Origin: Cudoniella acicularis
Lineage: Eukaryota; Ascomycota; Leotiomycetes; Helotiales; Helotiaceae
NCBI GenBank assembly: GCA_013054445.1
Contig: JAAMPI010000613.1
Coordinates: forward strand, 1 to 30,293
Length of the DNA: 30,293 nucleotides
Direction of reading: 5' to 3'
The notes beneath the pieces were generated by a model. The model worked only from the letters and a program-made list of their open reading frames with translations, was not told the DNA's origin and did no database searches. The position numbers and the translations under genes are program-made. This document shows, piece by piece, positions 9,490-21,045 of this stretch (its first letter is position 1; each line of letters starts with the position of its first letter).

Positions 9490-9996
9490 TCATGAACTCG
9501 CTTCAACCGGGCCTTCTCCTCCAGGTATTAACTGGTCAACATCAGCAAGTACCGTGCAATCTAAATAGACCAACTTACCATGCAGATATTGTTGCCGTTG
9601 AGTAGAATCTTCGAGAGCTTCGTGTGATTTCCTGAGTAATCACTGTGAATAGAATAAGCATTGACCTTGCCACTGAACATATTGAATCTTACAATTCGGT
9701 AACGTCCTCAAGAACCATATCTGAGATTCAGTCAGCAAACACTCCTCGAATGAAGAATCTTGAATACTTACTGACGTAGTCGTCAAAGCCGAGGAGAGTA
9801 CCACTGAATTCTGTCAAGCACATCAGCTAAGAAGAAACCGAATCTTTGAAGACAAATACCCTTTTCGCCCTTCATGACGACCCATATCTTTGATCCCACA
9901 CACTTGTCGATCAATTCTAAACTCTCATTAGCAAGGGCATCAACTTTAGGGTCGGAACCAAAGTGACACACCGAGTGGAAGTAGTTGGGAAGCCAT
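9490..9996 (-). CDS. LSM5: U6 snRNA-associated Sm-like protein LSm5
   Basis: LSm5 is one subunit of the LSm2-8 ring that binds the 3' end of U6 snRNA in the nucleus and of the LSm1-7 ring that promotes mRNA decapping in the cytoplasm. Six exons, read from high to low: 9996-9972, 9916-9860, 9810-9772, 9720-9693, 9642-9579 and 9531-9490. They give 84 residues (the family is about 90) and all five introns (47-55 nt) are GT-AG. The product starts MASQLLPLELIDKCVGSKIW and contains MKGEKEFSGTLLGFDDYVNM (Sm1 motif) and KILLNGNNICMLIPGG (Sm2 motif with the N-G-N RNA-binding loop), all characteristic of LSm5. It is head-to-head with the exonuclease gene, with 442 bases between the two ATGs. Introns make up about half of the gene body. 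Confidence 0.95.
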
Positions 9997-10438
9997 GGTG
10001 AATGTTTGAGTTGACCCTGAGAATAGCACCTAGTTAGAACGTCGTTGTCTTGAGAAACATAGAGAGTTTTGAAAGATCGGTCGCCTTCTCCCACAGCCAA
10101 AGTCACTTCCTCAAAAGTATGGAACGAGCACGAGGCTAACACGAGAGGGTCAAAGGTGGGCATAGGGACAGATCAAACTCACAACTAAGAGGGAATAAAT
10201 GCTCTGGCCGGGTAAAGTCAATCTCCTCTCGCGAATCTTTGACTTTGCACACCTGCTGTTGTTGCTTCGCGCGACTCGAATATTCTCGTGATCGCCGGCC
10301 GAAGTTCTCGTGTTTGCTCAGTTTGCTCGGGTCGAGTGCTGTTGACGCCAACCACGATTAGGCGTCAAGTCGCGTCTGCCTTGACCTATTGACAGACTAC
10401 CAACCTTGGAGAATTCCGTGTCTGTGTGTGCTCGCGTC
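9997..10438. promoter_or_regulatory. Shared upstream region of LSM5 and the exonuclease gene
   Basis: The ATG codons of two divergent genes are 442 bases apart, so this stretch must hold both promoters and both 5' leaders. A minus-strand open frame (10351 down to 10136) begins with ATG but has no recognisable product. No specific binding site is claimed. Confidence 0.5.
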
Positions 10439-12554
10439 ATGCTCCTTAGCCATTATGGAGCATCAACGTTGGGCAAGACATTTCGACGACCGATTATCAA
10501 CGCGATGACTTCCAAGGAAGCTTCAAAATCCTTGCCTTCATTAGAAACGGCAGCAGAAGGCGTGCCGATGCGCGCAGTGAGTCGCGGAGGAAGAGCGATG
10601 TGAGATTTCTCCGAATCTGGAGCTTCTTATCAAAGAGCTAATTATTCTCGTTTCGTCAGATCCAATAGCGCTTTTCCCAGCCCTTCCCTTTCGCAGCAGA
10701 AGACATGGCAGCCATGGAATGGAATCGCTTTCCAGCCGAGTCGTGGGAGTACCGCTCGACTGAGCACGGCTGCAGTTGTGGCAATAGAGCAGGACCTCTT
10801 GTTACATTCGACTGCCGAGGATAATTATGCTATGGCCTCTACATTGGGATCTCGAGTCAACGTCGATGAGGGTGGGCGAAGTGTCGACGGTGCGACAGAA
10901 ACGCCTGCTGCGAGTACAGTTATACCCCAATCAGACCTACCTGATCCAGCTCCAGAGGATCCTCGATACGATAAACTTCCCGAATCGGGTTCTCCTTGGA
11001 AGATGTCGGAAGAGTTGTTTCGAGCTGCCAAAGAGGCCGATCCGCTGTCTCCAGGATCATACTGGTCTTATATGTTATATCGCGGGCCAGCTGAGGGGAA
11101 GAAAGAAGGAAATAAAGTCACTGTGCACTACTGCCAAAAGAAACATACAGCGGAACGTGTTATGCAAAGCTATTTTATGAACGAGAAAGTCATTGGATTT
11201 GATATTGAGTGGTTGCAGAACGCCCACAAGAATCTGGGTCCAAAAAACCATGTTTCTCTTATACAGATTGCTAGCGAAGAACGCATTGCTCTCTTCCATG
11301 TGGCCCTCTTTCTTGAAACCAAAGGCGAAGACCTAGTCCCGCCGTCTCTCAAAAAAGTCATGGAAGATCCTGAGGTCACCAAAGTTGGAGTGGCTATTAA
11401 AGGCGATTGTACTCGTATGAAGAACAACCTCGGAGTTCAATCTCGAGGACTTTTCGAACTCAGCCATCTTTTCAAACTTATCAAATATTCCGAATCAAAG
11501 GACTTCAAGTTAATCAATAAAAAGCTCGTCTCTCTTGCCACCCAAGTACAAGAGCACCTCCACCTGCCAATGTATAAAGGAGGAGAAGTAAGATCTAGTG
11601 ACTGGAACAAAACTATAAGCTTCGAGCAAATTCGCTATGCCGCATCAGATTCGTACGCCGGCGTCCAACTTTTCGACACAATGGAGATGAAACGCAAGGC
11701 TTTAGATCCTTCACCGCCTCGCCCATACCATGCCGAGTTGAATAAGCCTATCCGCATTGCGGAGGGTGTAGAAATTCCAACAGACGACCCTGCTGAGGAA
11801 GGTGATATTGAAGATGGTGAAACTCCTACTCCTGTTAAACAACGAAAACTGAGGAAAAAGGCAACACCTTATCCCCCAGTTTCCACTCTGGATGCCGACC
11901 TTGAGAATGCGCTATTGGCAACAGGGAGATATGGTGCCACTACCGAACCTTCAAAGCAACCACGAGCTTACAAATCTAAAATCCCGCCTGTCTCCGTTTC
12001 AATGAAGATGGAATCAGGAGAACCAAAGCCAAAAATAAACAACCACTCACAAAGGACCTCTGACAATTGGGAAGGTGCCGACACAGAAATCACCACCTCA
12101 CTCAATATAACAACATCTTCAGACCCAAACGTAAGCAACCTATTTCTCTTGTTCCTTCCACTCCCTCTACTCGAAAATTTGTGTTGCTGACTTGTTGAAG
12201 TGGTCTACAATCGACAACCCTCTCACCCAGGCCGCCGAATCTCACGCTCTCTCTCATCTCACATCCTCCCCAAGCTCCGACATACCACCAATCTCCTATC
12301 TTCGTACTTTCTACCTATGGCACTACAACCCCGACCTCTCGCTCGAACAAGTAGCTACCTTATTACGAAAGCCACCGCTAAGTATAACTGTCATCACTCG
12401 TCATATACTAGAAGTTGCTTCTAGTGGAGGGATAGAAGATGTAGTTGAATTAGACCTGTCTCGGATTAAACTCGTACTTCAACGCTGGAAGGAACTGGGA
12501 TTTAGGGGGGTCATGTGGAGACGTTTGGAAATGGAATGCGCTGCGAAGAGTTAA
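10439..12554 (+). CDS. DEDD-family 3'-5' exonuclease domain protein
   Basis: Three exons, 10439-10599, 10660-12130 and 12201-12554, encode 661 residues. Both introns are GT-AG and phases fit. Residues about 225-395 form a 3'-5' exonuclease domain of the RNase D/WRN type: VIGFDIEW carries the Exo I acidic pair (D235, E237), VGVAIKGDCTRMK the Exo II aspartate (D303), and IRYAASDSYAG the Exo III Y-x3-D pair (Y380, D384). All catalytic residues are present. The N-terminus is serine/arginine-rich without acidic residues and could be a mitochondrial presequence. A charged linker follows the nuclease. The last exon encodes a helical stretch (LSLEQVATLLRKPPLSITVI) resembling the helix-turn-helix of RecQ/WRN-like proteins. 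No helicase domain is present. Substrate (DNA or RNA) cannot be told from sequence. Confidence 0.88.
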
Positions 12555-13056
12555 TGCTCAGGTAATTGAGGCAACAGATGACGTGCAAACGGATATAAAG
12601 GTTGGAATCGCATTTGACGATGTCATGGATACTTGCATTTTAGGAGGATCTGTGTGCAGGCGTTTGAAGAGCATTATCGGGCATACATGGCAGTGAGCAT
12701 AATCTCATCCACACGTACGTATCATAAAGGCATGCATAAGAGCCACATTAGATTTCAAGACCACTTCATGTTTAAGAATGAAAAATTATGTGACATGACG
12801 CTTCGCAATTGCAGGCTTTCTAAATATATTCGAGTCGAAACGACAAATAACGAGTGCACTGCGAGGGAATCCTGTTACTAAACGCGCTGCTCCCCTTGTT
12901 CCCTGCTTCTATGGAAATTTGCGAGCGAAAACACTGAAGAAAACTCTATCGACGTAACTCCAGCCTCATGGTAGTCTACCACCAACTACGCTTGGTTTAT
13001 CTCAAGGCCATAACCTTCATTTCTCGTCTAATCATAGAAACACAAACCCGAGAGGC
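12555..13056. other. Convergent intergenic region
   Basis: The exonuclease gene and ODC converge here, so the stretch must hold both 3' untranslated regions. The open frame at 12633-12881 has no protein-like features. Confidence 0.5.
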
Positions 13057-14441
13057 CTAAATCATACCCATCAATGCCTTTGCGCCTGGTTCACTGGCAA
13101 CGTAGATGACGTCGTGAGCATCACTAAATCCGTTGAATCGAGTAGCGGAACACTTAGTATATGCACCCATGTTTTCGAAGTAAAGCCAATCGCCCATGTC
13201 GAGAGTGTGATCGAAGCGAATGCTCTCTGCAATGCGATCGATGCCATCACATGTTGGACCCCAGATCGAGTATTCAACACCATCAGAAGAATCTTGCCCA
13301 GCGATGGTATCGAAATAGAAACGATCATTTGTTCGGAGGACTTGAGCGACAGGGTTCTGGTGATCAAAAATGATGCTAGAAAAGTTGCCATATAGCCCAT
13401 CATTCAAGTAGAGCATGTAACTCTGTTCAGAACTCTGAGGATCTTTGATTGTGCGACGAGCGATGATATGACATGCAAGTGTGAAAGCAGTAGCAACATA
13501 GTAGCGACCTGGCTCTCCAATGATTTGGACATGACTCGGAATGTAAGTGTCCAATGCTTCGCTGAGGACAGTAGCCATATCTTCAAAAGTCTCGGTGGAG
13601 AAGCCGCCGCCAACATCGAGAGTGTGGAGGTTAAAACCGTATGATTCAGCTTGATCGAAGATACTGCGGGCATCCTGTACTGCCTTCATGAAAGCAAACG
13701 GATCGGAGGCACCAGATCCAACATGGAAGCTAACCCCAACGACGTTGAGTTCTAGTTCCTTCGCGAGAGCAAGAAGCTCGTCGGTTGTATCAAGAGCTGC
13801 GCCAAATTTCAAGCTTAGACGGCACAAACTTGAGGAGTCGTCGGTTGAGATTCGGAGGAAAAGCTCAGCTCCCGGGAAGAGTTTCTTAATCTTGTAAAGT
13901 TCATCCGTGTTGTCGAATGTCATTTGCTTGACTCCTTGGCTGGCAGCATAACGGACATAAGAGTTTGTCTTGCATGGTTGGGCATAGATAATACGGCTAG
14001 GATCAATATCCATTTTCAAGACCTGTTCAATTTCGGCCTTCGAGGCGCAATCAAATCCAGTCCCCAGTTCTGCCAAAAGACGGATGACTTTCGGATCCGG
14101 GTTGCATTTGACCGCTAAAGAAAATTAGCACAGTTCAATTTCCTAAGAGGACAAGAATATTTACCGTAGAATGGTCTGACCCTTGGCAGGTTCAGCTTCC
14201 ACCTCATGTGCTGCCGATAGACCTCGCCGAGATCAGCTACGAAGAACGTGTCTTCGTCGCCGGGCTCGCAGGTATTATGATCGATGTTTAGGACCCTTTC
14301 CTTCAGAGCATTTCCGATCAGTTGTTTGGGAGTATTCACGCCATTGAGCTCAATGTATGTAGACTTCGAATTTTCGAAGTATGATTCAAGACTTGTGAGA
14401 CTTGGTGTGGTGGCAATGGTTCGGATAGCGGAAGGTGACAT
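13057..14441 (-). CDS. Ornithine decarboxylase
   Basis: This cytosolic PLP enzyme converts ornithine to putrescine, the first step of polyamine synthesis (SPE1 in yeast, spe-1 in Neurospora). Two exons, 14441-14165 and 14114-13057, with a 50-nt GT-AG intron give 444 residues, normal for the family. The PLP-binding lysine is K95 in [11 protein letters not shown], whose codons straddle the intron. Other family marks are [11 protein letters not shown] (H223), [10 protein letters not shown], the phosphate-binding GEPGRYYV (293-300), and the active-site cysteine C381 in [10 protein letters not shown], which reaches into the partner subunit of the dimer. The ATG at 14441 is the first in its frame after a stop, but the frame is open for about 22 codons upstream. 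No gene for antizyme is in the window. Confidence 0.96.
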
Positions 14442-14491
14442 ATCCCCGTAAAGATCGAGGATTGTCTTAGAATTTACGTTCCTGAGGACCG

Positions 14492-14527
14492 TCAGCGTTG
14501 TTCAATAAAACCTGGTGGTTGTTTCAT
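14492..14527 (-). promoter_or_regulatory. Upstream ORF of 11 codons before ornithine decarboxylase
   Basis: ATG at 14525-14527 and TGA at 14492-14494 on the ODC strand encode [11 protein letters not shown]. It ends 50 bases before the ODC ATG. It is a candidate translational control element if the ODC mRNA includes it. Confidence 0.35.
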
Positions 14528-14570
14528 CTCACTTTTACTCTGAGGGGTGTGTTAGGGAGGTCTGTATCGA

Positions 14571-14591
14571 TCAGATCCTGAACTGATCTGA
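14571..14591. repeat. Inverted repeat, 7-bp arms
   Basis: TCAGATC and GATCTGA flank a 7-base spacer. It lies about 130 bases before the ODC start codon and would form a hairpin in a leader transcript. Confidence 0.5.
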
Positions 14592-14606
14592 CGAGGTCGG
14601 CTCGAC

Positions 14607-14627
14607 TCTTCCTCTGCGAGAGGAAGA
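14607..14627. repeat. Inverted repeat, 9-bp perfect arms
   Basis: TCTTCCTCT and AGAGGAAGA are perfect complements around a 3-base loop GCG. It follows the 14571 inverted repeat by 15 bases, making a two-hairpin pair in the presumed ODC leader. Confidence 0.6.
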
Positions 14628-15100
14628 ACCTCTAAACCCGTCCTATGCGGCAGCTGAGAAATTGGGGACGGTATTGGGGAGTTGTAGTTTAATTCGAACA
14701 AAAATCGCTCAAGCTGCCTAGTAGACTGCAGCAGAAGGAGGGGGGCGTGTGTTGAGGATGTGTCTGTTTGGTCGTAGTGAGTAATCTTGATCAGAGACGA
14801 GGCTTGCGGCTGCTGGAGCCGTGATGTATGGGGTTGCCTTTGATATGACCAAAGGCAGTCGGTGAGTGTCTCCTGGGGGGGATTTGGATGACCTGCACTC
14901 GATATTTGTTAGATACAAGGTTTGAAATTGCCGCACACACTCTTTAAGGAGTAGCGGCAGATGCTGGGCGGTGTTGGGGGGGGCAGGCAGTCATGAATCA
15001 CCGCCTCTTCTCCATCAACACTCCATAAGGTGAGGGACGTACCAGACTCGAGCAGAAATGGCTACCAAAGTGGCAAGTAAATGGGTCCGCGAGGCTTAGA

Positions 15101-17323
15101 CTTTTGGAAGATGCGCACAAAAGGGTTTGTACTGGCGGAGGATTGATACTTCGAGGGTCGAAGCAGAGAGGGTGTGGTGTTCGGAAGACTTGGTGGGGGA
15201 GGAGAAAATTCGATGTTTGTGGTCATAACGACGCTAGGAGGGCTTTAGCCGCGAAGGACCCCTGCAACTTCTGAAAACCACGCAAGGCAATTGACCACTT
15301 CCACGAGACATTTATTTTCAGACGATTCTCTTTGACAAGTTACCTCTTAAACGGGCTATTTGTCTTCGAAAGAGCCAGACGGGATCATAGCCGTGAATTT
15401 TAGACATCACAAAACCACGCAGTGTTCCATCGTACCTGCATTTGAGGTGGCGATGACGTACAGCCGCTTAAGAACTCGTTTCTATTTTCCTTTTTCTGTG
15501 GCTGAATCATCCCTCGATTAAAGCAGGAAAGGCTTCTATGAAGACCTAGAAGCCTTAACTCCGCTTCTAACAGCCCAGTGAAGTCAGGACGTGGTATTTT
15601 GTCTTGCTAACGGTGTGTGGCAGCAGTCCAGGGTAATTCTAGGAGGTTGAGAGCTTGGCTCAAAAAAACCAGAGGATCAACTTACTCTTGTCTTCATTAG
15701 ATTATTTGCCAGCCTCTCATATGTCCTGCCCTTTCGATCTTGGCTTCTAGATTTGCATAGCATTGGAGCCAGGATATCTGATTCGCCAACACATGATTAA
15801 TACCGCATGTCCCCTCATCTTTAGTCCATCGTCCTATAACTTTAGGACAACAGGTCTGAAATAAGACGGGGGTAGCTTCTTCAAAACGCACAGCAAGAGC
15901 TAGGTTTCTTGGAGAGCTATTTTCTTCTTGCGCTAGCCCGGAGGCATGACTTGTGATCTACTAGCCATTGAAGTGGCTGGAGACGTGGTAATCTGTTCGT
16001 AGCGCGTATGAGAGGGGGCTTCTGCAGAATACTTTTGCATCAGGAGGGAAAAAGGAAAATAACTCAAAAAGTCTTGTGAGGACACGCGAATCCTGAATCT
16101 CCGTGTATGCTGTACAACAGCGGATAGGCACAGCGGTCGGGCGTTTGAGAAACCACAAATTCCTCACCCCGGAAGTGCAAAGCGATTCGGACCACGTAAT
16201 CATTTCGAGGCGAACATCATTGACAATGAAGCACAAAATAACGCGACGAAAGCCGATTCGATCATCGGAAAAACTGACCCGCCTCAGTGACTATGCGACA
16301 GCTTTCACAACTGGAAAATGAAACCTTTCGATGAGGGAATGATACTTTCAAGGAGAGAATGAATAGTAAAAGGTTCTCTTTGAGAGCTAGATTGCTGAAA
16401 ATCAAGATACTTCGCTGTTGTGTTGAGAACTCAAAGATCCGACGCGTAGTTTTAAGTGGACAATTGGGTGTTAGTCAGCAAGCTAGGGAAATTTTAGCAG
16501 CCAATCAGAAAAACCTCTTCAAGTGTTTCTTTTAACAACATCCCAATTCACTTCTAAATAAAACAATTTCTTCGTCTCGAAAAAACTTCGGCTAAATTAT
16601 TCGATAAAATAATTCCCCAGATATAAAAAAGTTTAAAAACTCCTCTCTAAAATAAATTAGAAAAAGGGCCAAAAAAAATTTGAGAGAGTTCACGAAAACC
16701 TGAATGGAGTATTATAATCTTCGCAGTGTCTTAGCAATTGGTGGTGGCCAAATGCCTTCCTCGATATCCCCGCACGCGGACAATATTGCTTTACGTACCG
16801 TTCCCTATGGCTTCACGCCAGCTTGGTCATATTGAGATGAGGCTGCACTCCCCTATCTACGCGGTCTGTTTCACCCGTTTCGGCGGCCAAGAACAGGACA
16901 TGAACTGCTCTCGGGAAGTAATATCCTTTATGATATGATACTCCCGCCAAACATTTGGTAAACCAGTATCTTTGTGTTAGAACTGATTGTGGAAGCGATT
17001 TTAGAGGCGAATGTGGGTGTGATTTGTTGCATGTTGATGTAAAAATTGCTTATTTCAATATATAAGAACTGACTGCTAGCGGGGCATAGGGGAGCCATGT
17101 AGCCAATGGCAGCGCCTTAAAGCCGACGTTGCAGTTCATTCGCGGCAGTATTGATAAGGGACAGGCGATAACAGGATCGGAAATTCAAAATGAGCCTTCA
17201 AAGTACTGCTCATTATGGCTTGCTGGAGCTCTATGTTTGTACAGTACTAATATAAAGCTATAACGCCGACAAATGCAGGAGTGGAATACAGTACTATACA
17301 TACTCATACATTATTCCACGTCA
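15101..17323. other. Long region without recognisable genes
   Basis: About 2.2 kb lies between the ODC upstream region and the 3' end of CYM1. Open frames on both strands are under 95 codons, mostly lack an ATG and resemble nothing known. The part around 16540-16690 is distinctly AT-rich with runs of A. It probably holds distal ODC promoter sequence and the CYM1 terminator. No repeat, tRNA or element was seen. Confidence 0.45.
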
Positions 17324-20300
17324 TTATGAACCCAATGCTGCCTCCTTCACATCTCCTTCGTCCTGGATTTCGGATGCTGGCGTCGGGGCCGCCATTCCCA
17401 ACTCTCTGGTTTCCCATTCCGCATCAACCCAGGGCTTCTTTTCACCCAGGAATACCATTTTTCCTTCTCCCTTGGCCATCGCATCAACGATGTATTCCTG
17501 AGCGACTTCTCTCACTTGATCTTTAGTTACATCAAGTAATCTTTCCCTTCGCTCTTGCATCATTTCGTCAGACACACCAGACAGGAACCGCGTCATCCCC
17601 TCGTCGCTGACAGATTTTGGCGCATCTATACTCTGGAAAACAGAGAGTTTTGCTTCCTCGAGATCTCTTTCCGACCATTGTTTTTCGACGGCCCATTGCC
17701 CGGCATTACGCATGATGGAAATAGTGTTTTGTGGGTTGGGATCACGATAAGAGTAGAAGCCGAAGACACCATTGATAGCCTTTGAGTACGCGCCTCCTCC
17801 ATAAGCACCACCCTTTTCACGGATCTCATGGTGGAGATGCTTGTGTGTTAATAACTGGGCAAGTATTTGAAGAGGGGCACCAGCAGGGGAGGCGTACGAG
17901 ACCGTCGGAAGGGCGAGTGCGCCATAGTAGACCTGGTATGGGAGGGGGAAGAATGTTTTGCTGTTTCGAGAAAGTTCTGGAGCTGGTGTTCTTGGAGAGG
18001 GGGTTTGTGACTGTGGTAGAGATGACAGGAATTGTTGAAGAAGAGCCTCATTATTCGACACGGTCTCTGGGCCACAGGTTACGGCTGTTCTAAAGGTGCT
18101 CGATCCAGAGAAGGCAATATTTTGTATGGCCTTAAGCTTTTCGATAACATCGGCAAGTCCCTCAGACTCTGGCCTAGAGGCTAATGATGTAACGAGCTTG
18201 ACCTGTGAAAGTCCACCAACTTGCTCTCTTAATCGGCCGTAGTTCGAGATGCCGGCCTCAGCAACACCTCTGGCATAGACATGACCCGATGATGCGATAT
18301 TATTCACAGCGCCATCAGCCGAGCCTTGTAACAGCTGCCTAATTCGAAGTTGAGCTTCGGTACTGTCGAAATCCGTTTCAAGCACGAGTTTCCGTAGCAA
18401 TTGAAACATATCCGGAACATTGCGATCTAGAGCAGTACCCGAGAAGCTCATTCCCTCCTTTGATAAGTTGAAGTCGAGAGGAGAAGGCGAAGCATAATAC
18501 CCAGCGCCAACCCCGCCAGTCTTCAGCTTTATGAGATCTTCTAGTTGCTCCATCGTTGCGTCTTTTGTTCCCAATCGCATGATACAATCCGTGAAAAGAG
18601 GGATAAGGGCTCGTAGCTCCTCTGGTAGATTTTCAAAGGTGTTGACAGCTCGGAAATATGTGAGCCCGTTGGTCGGAGCTTCGCGCCATTGAACATCTGC
18701 GTTCCCAATCTTCGAGTCTCTGACCTCAACAGCCTCCCTTTGCCGTGGAATATCCTTGACGTACACAGTGGGCAAACAGCTGAGATCTTGAGTGTTGGAT
18801 TTTCCTTGTTCCTCAAGAAGCTCTAGTTCCCTCTTCTCTAGCTGGGCACGAGCCTCCGCCTCACCCCCAACCTGCTTCGTGACCTCAGCAATCTTTATGG
18901 CAAGTCGAGTAGCCTCTTCTTCAACAAGTCCATTAGCGTAAGTTTTGGAAGGAGTCATAGTAAAAGTAAGGGTCTTGTCGTTCAAAAGATATTTTCCCAG
19001 AAGTCCTTCCAAATATTTGCCTTTTGCCAGCTCAGTCTTGAATGCTTGAACAGTGTCATTCCAAGCGAGAGATTCAAAAGGATCGACTCCTTCAAACCAA
19101 TGAGGCTTAATCCTTTGCATAAGAGTCATGCCAAATTTAGCGGTTTTATGCTTCAAGCTAAGCTCAAGTTGGTGTAGGTAGCCATCAATCTTGGACTGCT
19201 CAAAGCCGTTCTCATAGGCCTCCGCAAAAGTTTTCTTGATAGCCTCCCTAACCTTGGGTACATCGGCTTCTTTGACCCCAGTAAGTCCTATGGAGAATAT
19301 GCCAATTCTTCCGGAACCATCAAAGCCGCTATTAGGACTCCATTCTGTTCCAAGCCCAGCCTCGATCAAGTTCCGGTAAAGTGGGGAGCCATATCCGTCC
19401 ATAAGAAGAGCAGAAAGTAAACCTAGGGAGAAATTCTCCAAGATGTTAGTAGTATCTCCCATCAGCCACGATGTTGATGTTTTGTATTGCATGTCCATAT
19501 CAACCAGGGGGTCAATTGGCCCGACGACAGTGATAAACTTCGGTCCATCACTCAAGTCCACTGGGAGTCGTATCTCCATGTCGCCTTCTATCCGTTCAAA
19601 TACACTAAGTTGAGCATTGACCTCCACTAAATGGTCCGCAAGAGGCATATCACCGTAGGTGAACACCTTAGCATTGCTAGGGTGGTAATGCTCCGCATGG
19701 AACTTTTTTAATTGTTCATATGTCAAATCTGTCATTTTCTGCGGATCTCCTCCGGAATTGTTGATTGCTGGAAATATGTGATCCTGGAATCGGATGTAGT
19801 AGAGATAACCAGCATCTGACATTTGCCCTTTCATCTCATTATAAACGACGCCTTTGAAGACTAGTTTACTGTCTTCCGGTTTTGCACTATTGCCAGCTAG
19901 GGAAGCTGTTGGATTCTCGGGACCAATCCTCCACCCTTCTTGTGTAAAATCACTCTGCTTAAGCAACGGGTGTAATGTAGCATCGAGGTAGACGGACATC
20001 AAGTTCTTGAAGTCTTGCTGGTTGGTGGTGGCGAAGGGATAGAATGTATGATCGGAAGCAGTGAAGGCATTCATGAAATTCGAAAGAGTTCGCGGAAGCA
20101 TCTTGAAGAACGGATCACGTATGGGATATCTACAGGCACTCAGCATAATTCATACAAGTCAAGAAAGCTATCTACTTTTCGCTCCCACATAGTGTTGTAT
20201 GCTCGAGGATGTGAGGTATTCCTGTATCGTCTGGCGGGTTCGTTTTGAAGCCGATGGAGAAAACATTGTTGTTGTCTTCGCGAGCAACATGGAGATAGTC

Positions 20301-20465
20301 TGCGCCGGTCTTGTCGTGCTGCAGATGCAGAGCCGTCAACTCCAATTCCGGTACATGCTTCGAACGGAGCAGCGTGAAGCCGTGTATCTTTTCTCCAGGC
20401 TTTGGATATTGGGCGAGTTCCGTGACCCCTTTCCGCAGGACTCCCTTTGAGGCGTTGCGCAGCAT
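17324..20465 (-). CDS. CYM1: Mitochondrial presequence protease (PreP/Cym1, M16C metallopeptidase)
   Basis: This mitochondrial zinc peptidase degrades cleaved targeting peptides and other short unstructured peptides. Exons 20465-20176 and 20129-17324 (46-nt GT-AG intron) encode 1031 residues, in the range of fungal Cym1 (about 990-1040). The inverted zinc motif H-x-x-E-H is HILEH (H85, E88, H89) in [15 protein letters not shown]; the distal zinc ligand is the glutamate of [10 protein letters not shown] (about residue 195). The C-terminal half keeps the conserved [13 protein letters not shown] segment that completes the active site in M16C enzymes. The N-terminus, [13 protein letters not shown], is basic and free of acidic residues, as expected for a matrix-targeting signal. 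The frame upstream has no other ATG. It is divergent from the taxilin gene. Confidence 0.96.
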
Positions 20466-21045
20466 CCTGTGTTGGTTGCGTGAGGAGCGCAAAGAAAGCA
20501 AAGATGAGACGGGAGACGGGGACAGCTCGAGAAAATATCAACCCCTAGGCTCGCGTAAAAGCACAAAATTTGTCTCGCCAGGTTGCATAAGTCAAGAACA
20601 TTAGGAAGAGCCAATCAGCGCGAGTTGCCGTTATTGCAGCTCCAAAGCCCCGATTCCAAGAGAGCGAGCCAGAAGCAAATATACGTTGTGGACGCGCTGT
20701 CTTGCCTGTGGTTCGCTGGCACTCGCACTGCATCAACTCCGTGGCTCCGACCCTTTGGAAGCGCGTGAGAGACTGAATCGAGGTCCTCAGGTCTTCAGGT
20801 CCTCCTCATTTGAAACTCGATCCGCTAGGCTCGATCGGAATTTAAGCTCGCGGTCATTCTGCATCACCTTCCGCAGAGTCAGGACGATAGGAGGAACACC
20901 ATTATCGACACTTGGGACCTCCAGGACACCGCTGCAACTCTTGATCGGTATCTTCTCGACATCATCAACGCTCGCCCGGCAGCTGTGCTTTCGCGCCGGC
21001 CGGTTTCCTACGCCCACGACACCAATACGATACTCTCGATGCACC
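20466..21045. promoter_or_regulatory. Shared upstream region of CYM1 and the taxilin gene
   Basis: The two ATG codons are 580 bases apart and diverge. A CCAATCA box on the plus strand at 20611-20617 fits the CCAAT element bound by the HAP/CBF complex, which often controls nuclear genes for mitochondrial proteins; use by CYM1 is inference. A frame open upstream of the taxilin ATG has no in-frame ATG and is taken as leader. Confidence 0.45.

Larger units (their letters stand above)
14442..15100 (-). promoter_or_regulatory. Upstream region and probable 5' leader of ornithine decarboxylase
   Basis: The region before the ODC start contains three small upstream ORFs on the gene's strand: 15015-14998 (5 codons plus stop), 14994-14944 (16 codons) and 14527-14492 ([11 protein letters not shown]). 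It also has two inverted repeats at 14571-14591 and 14607-14627, and possible splice signals before 14470. Whether all of it is transcribed cannot be seen. Fungal ODC genes are known to be regulated by polyamines partly after transcription, so a structured leader would make sense; that link is inference. Confidence 0.4.

Noticed and set aside
15697..16321. Short open frames in the gene-free region after ODC
   Set aside because: The ones checked begin with GTG rather than ATG, and none has a motif or plausible splice partner.
20686..21045. N-terminal extension of the taxilin protein
   Set aside because: The frame is open but contains no ATG before 21046, and its translation looks like leader sequence rather than protein.
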